Below are positions 14,542 through 22,679 of a DNA stretch of 27,346 nucleotides, in pieces. This stretch comes from Sphingobium sp. (lineage in GTDB: Bacteria; Pseudomonadota; Alphaproteobacteria; Sphingomonadales; Sphingomonadaceae), in contig JAGIAA010000039.1 of assembly GCA_017745115.1 (NCBI GenBank), forward strand, positions 1 through 27,346, in the 5' to 3' direction. The translations under genes were made by a program, and so were the position numbers. Position 1 is the first letter of the stretch. Each line of letters starts with the position of its first letter. The notes beneath the pieces are model-generated. The model made no database searches, was not told the DNA's origin, and saw only the letters and a program-made list of their open reading frames with translations.

Positions 14542-17259
14542 TCAGAATTTGAGGGCGATGCGAGCGTAATAATAGCCGCCCTTGGTGCCATAGGGGCCGA
14601 ACGTGTAGGGCGCGCCGAGGCTGCCCTGGCCGTTGATGTAGGGCGAGCGCCCGGCCTGCCATCCGGCCGCGGGGCTGGAGACGTTATAGTCGGCGACCAG
14701 CGGCGGAACCTCCGGGATCTTGTTCAGGAGGTTGTTGGCGCCAACCGAGAGGTTGAGCCACTTGGTGATGTCGTAGCCAAGCTCGAGATCGAAGATCACA
14801 GCTGGGTCCACGACGGCCTGGTAATAGCCATTCGTCGCACTGCCGATCGGCCGTGGCGTCGTCGAGAAGGCATTGGGCTGAACGAGCGAGGTGGTCTTGC
14901 TGTAATAGGTCGCGCGCAAGTTCGCGTTGAACGGACCGTTGGTGAAGTTGATGCCGGCCACGCTCTTGAACGTGGGGCTGGCTTTCTCGATGATCGCCTG
15001 GGCCTGGATGTTGAACAGTGTGCCGAGGCGGTTATCCGTCACCTTGGTCTTATTGTAATTGGCGTTGAAGGTGAGGTCGAGCTTACCGAAGCTCGTGGTG
15101 ATCGGGTAACGCGCCGAGAATTCGAGACCCCAGGTCTCGGTATCGATGCCATTGGTGAAGGTCTGGATTGCGAGGCTGCCTGATGACAGCACCGTGGGAT
15201 CAAGCTGCTTGCCGCTCGCGGCGATCGCGTTGAGGACGAGTTGATAAGGGGTCAGACCGTTGATGAGCGGCGTCGTAACCGGCGTGCCCGGCAACGGAAC
15301 AGGCTGCGAGTTCTGGCCCGTGATGCTGCCCGACGACACAATGCGGTCCTTGATCTTGATATAGTAGCCGTCCAACGTGACGATCATTCGCGGAATGGGC
15401 CGCACGACGACACCCGCCGAGAAGTTGGTCGACTTTTCCGGCTTGAGAGCGCCGAAGCCGGCACTCGTCGCGCCGGGCGAACTGGGGGCGAGCTGGATGG
15501 TTGCGCTGGTCGGGCCAACGTTAGTTGCCGAGTAGCCCGATTCCGGTAGCGACGGCGCACGGAAGCCGGTGCTGACCGTGCCGCGGACCGCGATGGTATC
15601 CGTGATGTCATAGCGGCTGGTCAACTTGCCGATAAAGGTGTCGCCGAAGTCGCTGTATTTTTCATAACGACCGGCCAGGTCGACGCTCCAGTCGGCGACC
15701 GGCTTGACGATCACATCCGCGTAAACGGCTTTTGCGTTGCGGCCCAGCGTGCCCGCGTCGCTCTTTGCGTAACCAGGGAAGGATTGTCCGCCCTCGATAT
15801 AGGTCGAGCCAGCGTCGCCCGCGCCGATCTGATAGGTTTCCTTGCGATATTCGCCACCAAAGGCGAGGGTCAGCGGATCGGACAGACCGACTTCGATTTC
15901 CTTGCGCAGGTCGAGTGTGGTCGTGAACTGGGTAAAGAGGAACTGGCCGTCATAGAAGTCGGTTGGCGAGAAAGCGCCAGCCTGTCCCGCCGCGGCAGCC
16001 GCAGTCTGAGTGGCGCCTGCTCTGCGAGCGGCGCTATAGGCGTTGAAGAAGCTGTTCGACCACATCGAGGCGTTTAACGACTTTGTCGTAAAGACCTTTG
16101 CGAGGTCTTCCGAATAGCTGACGGCGAGATCCCAGTTGAAGCCGCCAAGGTCGCCCTTTACGCCGTTGGTGACCTGGAATTCCTGCTGCTTCACTTCGAT
16201 GTGGGGGATCATGCCGAAAGCGAGGGCCGGCCCGTAGCAATAGGCCGGATCGGTCGGCAGGTTGGCGTTCGTAATCGGGTCCTTATAGCTCGACCCCGAG
16301 GTGCAGACGCGGCTTGGAACGCGGTAGCCCTGCAGCGCATCGCCATGACGGTATGAGACGTCGCCAAAGGAGTAGAGCTCTACGCCTCCGAAATCATAGC
16401 CGAAATTGTAGAAGCCGATGTTCAGCATCGACTTGGGCTGGCCGCCGTTGATGTGGGACGTGCCATTATTAGCGACCAGCGCGTTGTAGATGGGTTGGAA
16501 TCCGGTAGGCGTGCCGGAATTGATCGTGCCATTGTAGTTCTTTACCGTGATCTGACCCTCGCCGAGCGTCGTCCACTCGTTGCGGCGGTGGAAGAGGCTG
16601 ATGTCTAGGTAGCCCGAGTCACCGATCGCGAAGCCGAGGTTGGTGCTGGCGCTGTAGGTCGTGCCTTCGCCGTCATAATATTGGCCGACGCTGCCGGTGA
16701 CCTTGCCGCCCGAGGTGTCGCTCTTAAGAATGATGTTGATGACGCCGGCGATCGCGTCCGAGCCATATTGGGCGGCGGCGCCGTCCTGAAGGATTTCGAT
16801 ACGCGAAACGATGTCCGGGGGGATGAGATCGATGCTTGGCGAGGCAGAGCCGCCGAACGCGCCGTTGATCACCTGAAGGATCGAGTTGCCGTGCCGACGC
16901 TTGCCATTGACCATGACCAGCGTGTGGTTGGGGCTGATGCCGCGCAGGCGGGCGGACAGCGAGAAGCTCGCCATGTCCGTGCCCTGGTTCTGGGCCTGGA
17001 AGGACGGGACGAGCTGCGTCAATGCCTGATTGAGATTGGGCTGTCCCACTTTCGAGATTGCATCCGCGCCGATAAGCTGGATCGGCGCTGCGCTGTCGGC
17101 GGCCTGCATGCCGGTCGCGCGCGTGCCGGTCACGATGATTTCGCCGGGCTCCGCGGCGGGCTCGGCCTGGGGCGCTGTCTCGGTCTGGGAAAGGGCCATG
17201 CTTGGCAGCGCGACCGTGGCGAAGAGCAGGGCATGGATCAGCCTGCGGCTGGTAATCAT
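14542..17259 (-). CDS. TonB-dependent outer membrane receptor
   Basis: 905 residues. The signal peptide spans about 1-24 (MITSRRLIHALLFATVALPSMALS). A TonB-box-like EIIVTGTRA lies at 40-48, and the plug domain follows to about residue 180, with the typical LxRLRGISPNHTLVMVNGKRR and RIEILQDGAAAQYGSDAIAGVINI segments. The 22-strand barrel ends in the canonical terminal Phe (YYARIALKF). There is no N-terminal STN domain, so no sigma/anti-sigma signalling is expected. It imports a substrate across the outer membrane using TonB energy. As first gene of the operon with RidA, amine oxidases and cytochrome c, it probably brings in the compound they oxidise. AGGGGGA precedes the ATG. Operator site C lies 150-169 bases upstream. 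Confidence 0.93.
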   Translation of the reverse strand: MITSRRLIHALLFATVALPSMALSQTETAPQAEPAAEPGEIIVTGTRATGMQAADSAAPIQLIGADAISKVGQPNLNQALTQLVPSFQAQNQGTDMASFSLSARLRGISPNHTLVMVNGKRRHGNSILQVINGAFGGSASPSIDLIPPDIVSRIEILQDGAAAQYGSDAIAGVINIILKSDTSGGKVTGSVGQYYDGEGTTYSASTNLGFAIGDSGYLDISLFHRRNEWTTLGEGQITVKNYNGTINSGTPTGFQPIYNALVANNGTSHINGGQPKSMLNIGFYNFGYDFGGVELYSFGDVSYRHGDALQGYRVPSRVCTSGSSYKDPITNANLPTDPAYCYGPALAFGMIPHIEVKQQEFQVTNGVKGDLGGFNWDLAVSYSEDLAKVFTTKSLNASMWSNSFFNAYSAARRAGATQTAAAAAGQAGAFSPTDFYDGQFLFTQFTTTLDLRKEIEVGLSDPLTLAFGGEYRKETYQIGAGDAGSTYIEGGQSFPGYAKSDAGTLGRNAKAVYADVIVKPVADWSVDLAGRYEKYSDFGDTFIGKLTSRYDITDTIAVRGTVSTGFRAPSLPESGYSATNVGPTSATIQLAPSSPGATSAGFGALKPEKSTNFSAGVVVRPIPRMIVTLDGYYIKIKDRIVSSGSITGQNSQPVPLPGTPVTTPLINGLTPYQLVLNAIAASGKQLDPTVLSSGSLAIQTFTNGIDTETWGLEFSARYPITTSFGKLDLTFNANYNKTKVTDNRLGTLFNIQAQAIIEKASPTFKSVAGINFTNGPFNANLRATYYSKTTSLVQPNAFSTTPRPIGSATNGYYQAVVDPAVIFDLELGYDITKWLNLSVGANNLLNKIPEVPPLVADYNVSSPAAGWQAGRSPYINGQGSLGAPYTFGPYGTKGGYYYARIALKF

Positions 17260-17408
17260 AGTCAGAGTCCCCCTTATTCTGGTTTAGGCACTCTCCATCT
17301 CGGGGTTGTTTTGTGGCGCTGCGCGGATCGGTTGTTTGATGCCGGCTGACCCGTTTGCCGGCTTCGTCACAGAGCCATGCCAGTCGATCAAAGGACTCCG
17401 GATTCGCA

Positions 17409-17428
17409 CATACGCATTTTGTCGTATG
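17409..17428. promoter_or_regulatory. Palindromic operator candidate ATACG-N8-CGTAT (site C) in divergent promoter
   Basis: A perfect inverted repeat, CATACG (17409-17414) and CGTATG (17423-17428) with 8 bases between, in the 205-base region between the divergent TonB receptor and RidA 2 genes. It shares arms and spacing with site A at 4527-4546. One symmetric site could control both directions. It is 36 bases upstream of the RidA 2 start. Confidence 0.6.
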
Positions 17429-17464
17429 GCGCGGGAAACGGCCTCTCCGTAGCCAGATTGGGCT

Positions 17465-18181
17465 ATGAAAAGTCTCATTTTTGCACAGGGTCCAGGGGAT
17501 CGTTTCCGCATCAGCCGTTCGATTTTGGCGGCATCGCTCGCAGCCCTATGGGCGGCTGCACCCGCCCAGGCAGATGTGGCTCGCATCAAGGGAAATCCCA
17601 ACGCTCTGATCCTCGACGGCGTCCGGGTCAGCGACGACATGGAAACCTTCTATCTCTCCGGGCAACTGGCCTCGCCGGTCGATCCCAAGAAGCCCATGGC
17701 CGAGGTCAAGAGCGTCGAGGAGATGGGCGACAGCAAGGCCCAGACGATCAGCGTGCTGGGCAAGATCAAGACTCTGCTCGAAGCGCAGGGTTACAAGATG
17801 TCGGACCTCATCAAGCTGACCCTGTTCGTCGCGGCTGACCCAAAGACCGGCAAGATGGACTTCGCGGGTGTCAACGATGGGTTCAAGCAGTTCTTCGGCA
17901 CAGCCGAGAACCCCAACACCGTCGCGCGCTCGACCTTCCAGGTCGCGGCCTTGGTGGGCCCCTATTATCTGATCGAGATCGAGGCGATCGCGGCGAAGAA
18001 GAAGACCAATGCGCTGAGCGACGCCATCATCGAGCGGTTCAAGATGCCGCTCGAACGGCAGGGCGAAACCGAGAGTATCGAGCCGGCAAAAGACGAAACG
18101 ACGCCCGGCTTCCGCCCTGCCGAACGCCGCAAGCGGCCCTCACTGGTCGATAATGCGAATGGCGACCGCCGCCGCGGCTGA
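17465..18181 (+). CDS. Exported RidA-family protein 2 with C-terminal extension
   Basis: 238 residues. The N-terminus has a signal peptide after a long basic n-region (RSILAASLAALWAAAPAQA, cleavage near Ala36). The RidA core (about 45-177) is closely related to RidA 1: LSGQLASPVDP, then VARSTFQVAAL with Arg155, and LIEIEA with Glu171. Unlike RidA 1 it continues for about 60 more residues, charged and probably disordered, ending RRKRPSLVDNANGDRRRG. No strong ribosome site was seen before the ATG. It is divergent from the TonB receptor operon and likely under the same operator. Its last 42 bases overlap the 3' end of the response regulator on the other strand. The expected role is hydrolysis of periplasmic imines. 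Confidence 0.85.
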   Translation: MKSLIFAQGPGDRFRISRSILAASLAALWAAAPAQADVARIKGNPNALILDGVRVSDDMETFYLSGQLASPVDPKKPMAEVKSVEEMGDSKAQTISVLGKIKTLLEAQGYKMSDLIKLTLFVAADPKTGKMDFAGVNDGFKQFFGTAENPNTVARSTFQVAALVGPYYLIEIEAIAAKKKTNALSDAIIERFKMPLERQGETESIEPAKDETTPGFRPAERRKRPSLVDNANGDRRRG

Positions 18182-19069
18182 GCGGGTTTCGACGCCGATC
18201 TTGTCGAAGATGCGCTCGAGATGTTTCGTAACCGTGCGCGGGCTGATCTGCAGGACGTCGCTGATCACCCGGTTGGGTTTGCCATAGCTCACCCATAGCA
18301 ACACCTGCGCTTCGCGGTTCGTCAGTGGCAGCCGATCCTGCAGCCGCGCGAGATCCTCATTCGGATTGAGCTCGTTGATGCGGATGAGCACTTCGTCCTC
18401 GCGATAATGAGCGACGACCATCAGCTCCAGTTCGCCGTCTCCACCATTTTGTTTCACGCGCACCGCGGCGCCTGCCGCTGCGCTCATCGCCAGGAGACGT
18501 TCGATCTGGCTGCGCATGTCGAGGGGCAGCTGAGGATCCTCGCGGCGCCAGTTGGGGGCGATGCGGCTGATGGCCTGTTCCGCCCGTGGCGTGCACCAGA
18601 GCAGATTGCCGCGCGCATCGGTTGCGAGGATCAGGCGGTCGGTGGCGTCGAGGCTGGTGATGCTGGCCTGGACCGCGCGGCCCTGCGCCATGTGGACGCG
18701 CACGCGCGCGAGCAGTTCGTTGAGATCGACGGGTTTGCGCACATAGTCGACGCCGCCGACCTCGAAGGCTTCGACGACATGCTCGCTCTGGGTGAGGCCG
18801 GTCATGAAGATGACAGGTATATTCGCGGTCGCGGGCCGCGCCTTGATCTTCTGTGTCGTCTCGAAGCCATCCATCCCCGGCATGACCGCATCCATGAGGA
18901 TGAGATCGGGCACGATGTTGCCGAGCAGTTCGAGCGCGGCCTCGCCGGAGGTCGCCACCAGCACGGACATCTCGGCGCGTTCCAGAACGCTCGTCAACAT
19001 GCGCAGCGCATCGGGCTCGTCGTCGACGACAAGGATCGTGTCGGAATGGGCGGGTAGCTGCGGGATCAT
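18140..19069 (-). CDS. LuxR-type response regulator (REC, PAS-like middle, HTH)
   Basis: 309 residues. A receiver domain spans 10-128 with acidic pocket Asp16-Asp17, phosphoacceptor Asp60, Thr90 and Lys112. A middle segment (about 135-240; ATDARGNLLWCTPRAEQAI) looks PAS-like. A LuxR/NarL-type helix-turn-helix lies at about 248-302 (LPLTNREAQVLLWVSYGKPNR, then ISPRTVTKHLERIFDKIGV). Its start overlaps the stop of the kinase gene (ATGA), so the two form a coupled operon and almost certainly a cognate pair. It is the best candidate to bind the ATACG-N8-CGTAT sites near the receptor, oxidase and GMC genes; this is inferred from proximity and symmetry. Confidence 0.9.
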   Translation of the reverse strand: MIPQLPAHSDTILVVDDEPDALRMLTSVLERAEMSVLVATSGEAALELLGNIVPDLILMDAVMPGMDGFETTQKIKARPATANIPVIFMTGLTQSEHVVEAFEVGGVDYVRKPVDLNELLARVRVHMAQGRAVQASITSLDATDRLILATDARGNLLWCTPRAEQAISRIAPNWRREDPQLPLDMRSQIERLLAMSAAAGAAVRVKQNGGDGELELMVVAHYREDEVLIRINELNPNEDLARLQDRLPLTNREAQVLLWVSYGKPNRVISDVLQISPRTVTKHLERIFDKIGVETRSAAAAVAIRIIDQ

Positions 19070-20772
19070 CGGTCAGGTCTTTCAGTCAGCAGTTTCGCCA
19101 TGCCGGCGAGGTCGTAGCGGTCGAGGCAATTATAGAGGCGGCGGATCAGCGCGTCCGATCCGGGATCGGCCTGTTCGAGAGCCTTGATCTCGCTCTCGAT
19201 GCCGCGCGCATATCCGATCCGGAGATACTCCTGCAGGCGCGTCACATGGGGCAGGGCATCATCGCAGAACATCGGTGGGCTCTGGCGGGCTGGGGCGATC
19301 TCGGCCGCCGGCTCATCCCACTCCCAGACGAGGCCGAGCAATTCGCCGATCGTATCGGCAAGCGTCTCGAACTCGACCGGTTTTACCAGGAAGCGGTCAT
19401 GGGCAGGCGTTTCGAAATCCGGGCGATGCAGTTCCTCGCTATTGGCGGAGAGCATCAGGATTTGCACGTCCTCGCCAAAGCGCCTGCGCAGTTCCGCGCC
19501 CACTTCCCATCCTGACATGCCGGGCAGGCTGATGTCGAGGATGGCGAGATCGGGCGTCGTGTCGCCCAGCGCTTCGATCGCCCTTTCACCGGACGGGAGC
19601 GCGCTGACCGCGAGACCGAGAGATGTGAGAAGCTGCGCCATGAAGAAGCGCTGATCCGAGTTGTCCTCGACAAGGAGGACGCTGCGCTGCCGTCCTTTGT
19701 AGCCGAGCAGCTTTCGCGTCGCCGCGGGCACGGTCACGCGGCCTGTCACTTCGCTGAGCAGCATAGTGATCCGGAAGCAGCTTCCGTGTCCGACTTCGCT
19801 TTCCAGCTCGAGCCGGCCGCCGAGAATCTCGACGATCGTGCGCGCAATGGCCAGACCCAGCCCAGCGCCGGACTTGGCGCGCGTGCCGGAGGCCTCATGC
19901 CGGGCTGCCGCGCCTTGTTCGAAGCGTTCGAAGATGCGCTCATGATCCTCCGCCCGAATGCCAGGCCCCGTATCGCGCACCTCGAAAGTCGCGATCTGCG
20001 CCGCGTAGCTGACCTTCAGCGTCACCGAGCCGTGCTCGGTAAACTTGATGGCATTGGAGAGCAGGTTGATGAGCACTTGCCGGAAACGGCTGGGATCGAG
20101 CCTCACGACATCCGGCATGCGCGCCGGCGGCTCATAGTGGAAGGCGAGGCCCTTCGAGATCGCCGACGGCCGCATCATCGAGACGATCTGGTCCATGAAC
20201 GGTCCGAAACGCACTTCCTCTGTCCGCACCCGAAGGACACCGGATTCGAGCTGCGATATGTCGAGCAGACCCTCGACCAGATTGGCGAGATGCTCCGAGC
20301 AACGCAGGATCACGCGGGCCGCCTCCTGGGCGTTGACGCCGTCGCCGCGCTCGAAGAGTTGGGCATAGCCATAGATGGCGTTGAGCGGCGAGCGGATCTC
20401 GTGGCTGACATTGGCGAGATAGCGGCTCTTGGCGATGCTGGCGTTTTCCGCTGCCTGCTTGGCGCGCATTAGCTCGGTCCGCTCTTCCTGGCCCGTCGCT
20501 TCGGTCGCTGGTTGGCTTTGCGCGCGACGCAGGCCGAACGAGGCTGCGAGCACGAGCCCCAGCAGATCGGCGCTGGTCAGGAGCTCGAGCAGTTCATCGT
20601 CGCCCTCCGTAGCGACGTCCAGGGCGAGAAGGATGCCTGCGCCTATGCTCGCCACCAGCATGAAAGCCAGAACGAGCCGAAGAGTGACCGCTTTGGAGAA
20701 CGGGTGCGCGGTCTTTTGCGTCTCCGAGATTTGACCGTCGCTGCGGCCTTGCGAAGACGCCGGCATCATCAT
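19066..20772 (-). CDS. Hybrid sensor histidine kinase
   Basis: 568 residues. Two hydrophobic segments (about 29-51 and 61-80) are separated by only about ten acidic residues, so there is no periplasmic sensing domain. A short coil leads to the dimerisation/phosphoacceptor domain (NVSHEIRSPLNAI, His124). The HATPase domain follows with Asn240 (NLLSNAIKF), DTGPGI at 267-272 and GLGLAI at 304-309. A receiver domain lies at 363-480 with Asp413 and Lys464. A C-terminal helical tail (490-568) has no recognised phosphotransfer His motif. It starts with three consecutive ATG codons, so the exact start is uncertain by two residues. It is transcribed ahead of the response regulator with a 4-base overlap. 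Confidence 0.92.
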   Translation of the reverse strand: MMMPASSQGRSDGQISETQKTAHPFSKAVTLRLVLAFMLVASIGAGILLALDVATEGDDELLELLTSADLLGLVLAASFGLRRAQSQPATEATGQEERTELMRAKQAAENASIAKSRYLANVSHEIRSPLNAIYGYAQLFERGDGVNAQEAARVILRCSEHLANLVEGLLDISQLESGVLRVRTEEVRFGPFMDQIVSMMRPSAISKGLAFHYEPPARMPDVVRLDPSRFRQVLINLLSNAIKFTEHGSVTLKVSYAAQIATFEVRDTGPGIRAEDHERIFERFEQGAAARHEASGTRAKSGAGLGLAIARTIVEILGGRLELESEVGHGSCFRITMLLSEVTGRVTVPAATRKLLGYKGRQRSVLLVEDNSDQRFFMAQLLTSLGLAVSALPSGERAIEALGDTTPDLAILDISLPGMSGWEVGAELRRRFGEDVQILMLSANSEELHRPDFETPAHDRFLVKPVEFETLADTIGELLGLVWEWDEPAAEIAPARQSPPMFCDDALPHVTRLQEYLRIGYARGIESEIKALEQADPGSDALIRRLYNCLDRYDLAGMAKLLTERPDR

Positions 20773-21238
20773 GTACGGATTTGGCCGTGGGTACAGCGCA
20801 GGGCCTTCGCCGACGCGACTGTTCTTTTCTCGTATCGCGACATTGTCATGGCGTCCCCGATTGCTGATGCATAGAATTGTTGCATTGCGGCGAAAAACGC
20901 AAGGCCAAGCTCATCTGGTTATCATCTCGGCAGAAAATCGTGGGATTTTATTCGGATAGCAACCTGTTGCGCTGCGACATCACATACGGTTTTGCGCGCT
21001 CTCTATTCGGTCGTCCGGCTTTGAGCCGGCGAGTGCGGGACCGCGAGACCTCGATCGATGTGGACGTCAGCGGCAATTTCGGACCGGTGTCGGCCGCGTC
21101 ATCATTTGCTTTCCATCACCCCATTGACTTGATCCGCGGCAATCCTCATCAGCGCGCGTAAGGGGGCAAGGCGATCCCCCCATCAGGCACGGGCAGACCG
21201 CGCCCAAGCATCGCGTCCAATTTTCAGAAGGACGCCGC
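20773..21238. other. Divergent intergenic region between kinase and porin genes
   Basis: 466 bases without a credible gene, holding the promoters of the kinase-regulator operon and the porin. A half-site CATACG at 20983-20988 has no good second arm. A hairpin CCGGCT-TTG-AGCCGG is at 21015-21029, and GGGGG (21162-21166) can pair with CCCCC (21176-21180) about 60 bases before the porin ATG. None of these can be assigned a function. Confidence 0.55.
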
Positions 21239-22573
21239 ATGTCTCCTGTACTTCGTTCGATCGCTCTGATGACCCTCTCGCTCTGCGCCATTCCCGCGAA
21301 GGCCGATGATCTGAAGATCTCAGGCAGCGTGCGCTTGCGTTATGAGGCAATCGACGGACAGGCCCGCACCGGGTTCGACAGTCAGGATGCGCTCGTCAAT
21401 CTGCGGACGCAGATCCTGGCCGACTATGGCTCAGGGCCCCTCCACGTGGTCGCCGAGATTTTCGACAGCCGCGCGTGGGGCGCTGACCGGGGCACACCGC
21501 TGACGACGGGCGAAGTAAACACCTTCGAGCCCGTCCAGGCCTATCTCGCCGCCGATCTCGGGCCGGTCCTGGGCAAGCGAACGAAGGCAAGCATCATGGT
21601 CGGTCGCATGACGCTCAACCTCGGCTCGCGCCGCTTGGTGGCGGCGGACGATTATCGCAACACAACCAACGGTTATACGGGCATCCGTGCCGATCTGGCC
21701 GCGCCCGGCGCGGTCAAGGCGACCTTCATCTACATGCTGCCGCAACTGAGACTGCCGGACGATCCCGCGTCGCTGCGCAGTCATAAGGTCGAACTGGACA
21801 AGGAAAGCTTTGACACCGTGCTGTGGGGCGGCGTGGCGAGCAAGGGCGGCGCTATCGGCCCTGCGACGGTCGAGCTGTCGTTCTTCCATCTGGGCGAACG
21901 CGACGCTCCCGGTCGCCCTAGCCGCGACCGTTCGCTCAATACCTTCGGCGGACGAATTTTCGCCGATCCCAAAGCCGGTAAGATCGATTATGAGATCGAG
22001 GGCTATTATCAGACCGGCCAGATCAGCGTATCCACCGCCGCAACTGCTGCCCGACAGAATGTGAGCGCCAGCTTCGCGCGCGCCAAAATCGGCTACACCT
22101 TTGCGGCTCCTTGGCAGCCGCATCTCTCGCTCGAATATGACCGCGCGAGTGGTGACAAACCGGGTGGCAGCTATGGGCGTTTTGATACGCTTTACGGCAT
22201 GCGCCGCGCTGACCTTGCCCCGGCCGGTCTCTATAACGCCATCGGCCGCGCCAATATTTCCACACTCGCTACCCGTATCGAGGTTGTGCCGGGCAAGCGG
22301 CTCGACGCCTTTGCCGCCTACCGTGCCATGTGGCTTGCCTCCGCAACTGATGCCTTTTCCACCACCGGCGTCCGCGATGCGAGCGGCGCGTCAGGCGATT
22401 TTGCCGGACATCAGATCGAAGGTCGGCTGCGCTATTGGCTCATTCCCAACCGCCTCCGTTACGAGATCGATGGTCTGCTGCTCGCAAAGGGGCGCTTCCT
22501 CCGCGAGGCGCCCAACGCTCCCGCCGGCAAATGGACGCGCTATGTTTCGATGAACCTGACGGCGGCTTTCTAG
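21239..22573 (+). CDS. Alginate-export-type outer membrane porin
   Basis: 444 residues with a signal peptide (MSPVLRSIALMTLSLCAIPAKA, cleavage after Ala22). The mature protein starts DDLKISGSVRLRYEAIDGQ, the first strand of the AlgE-type/alginate-export beta-barrel family. It has alternating beta-strand sequence throughout, the family-typical VGRMTLNLGSRRLVAADDYRN segment, and a terminal Phe (SMNLTAAF). AGAAGGA precedes the ATG. It probably forms an outer-membrane channel for small, perhaps anionic, solutes; alginate itself is not implied. It is divergent from the sensor kinase and stands alone, so a link to the amine-oxidase system is possible but unproven. Confidence 0.85.
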   Translation: MSPVLRSIALMTLSLCAIPAKADDLKISGSVRLRYEAIDGQARTGFDSQDALVNLRTQILADYGSGPLHVVAEIFDSRAWGADRGTPLTTGEVNTFEPVQAYLAADLGPVLGKRTKASIMVGRMTLNLGSRRLVAADDYRNTTNGYTGIRADLAAPGAVKATFIYMLPQLRLPDDPASLRSHKVELDKESFDTVLWGGVASKGGAIGPATVELSFFHLGERDAPGRPSRDRSLNTFGGRIFADPKAGKIDYEIEGYYQTGQISVSTAATAARQNVSASFARAKIGYTFAAPWQPHLSLEYDRASGDKPGGSYGRFDTLYGMRRADLAPAGLYNAIGRANISTLATRIEVVPGKRLDAFAAYRAMWLASATDAFSTTGVRDASGASGDFAGHQIEGRLRYWLIPNRLRYEIDGLLLAKGRFLREAPNAPAGKWTRYVSMNLTAAF

Positions 22574-22679
22574 CGGTTCAACGCAACGGGCCTCTCGCCT
22601 TCATTCCGGCCGTCTGCGCCGGTTTGCGGCCGCCCAAAAGCGGCATTTCCGGCTTCGACCTCAATGGTGTCCCGGCGGT

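Noticed and set aside
10241..17259. Fumonisin-degradation-type cluster
   Set aside because: Such clusters also have a TonB receptor and amine-removing step, but the key carboxylesterase and aminotransferase are absent here.
20774..20791. A possible degenerate operator (GTACG-N8-CGTGG) at the kinase start
   Set aside because: Both arms have mismatches and it overlaps the likely ribosome-binding region, so autoregulation cannot be claimed from it.
20983..21002. A possible fourth ATACG site upstream of the porin
   Set aside because: Only the left arm CATACG is intact; the right arm matches at about two of five positions, so it cannot be told from chance.
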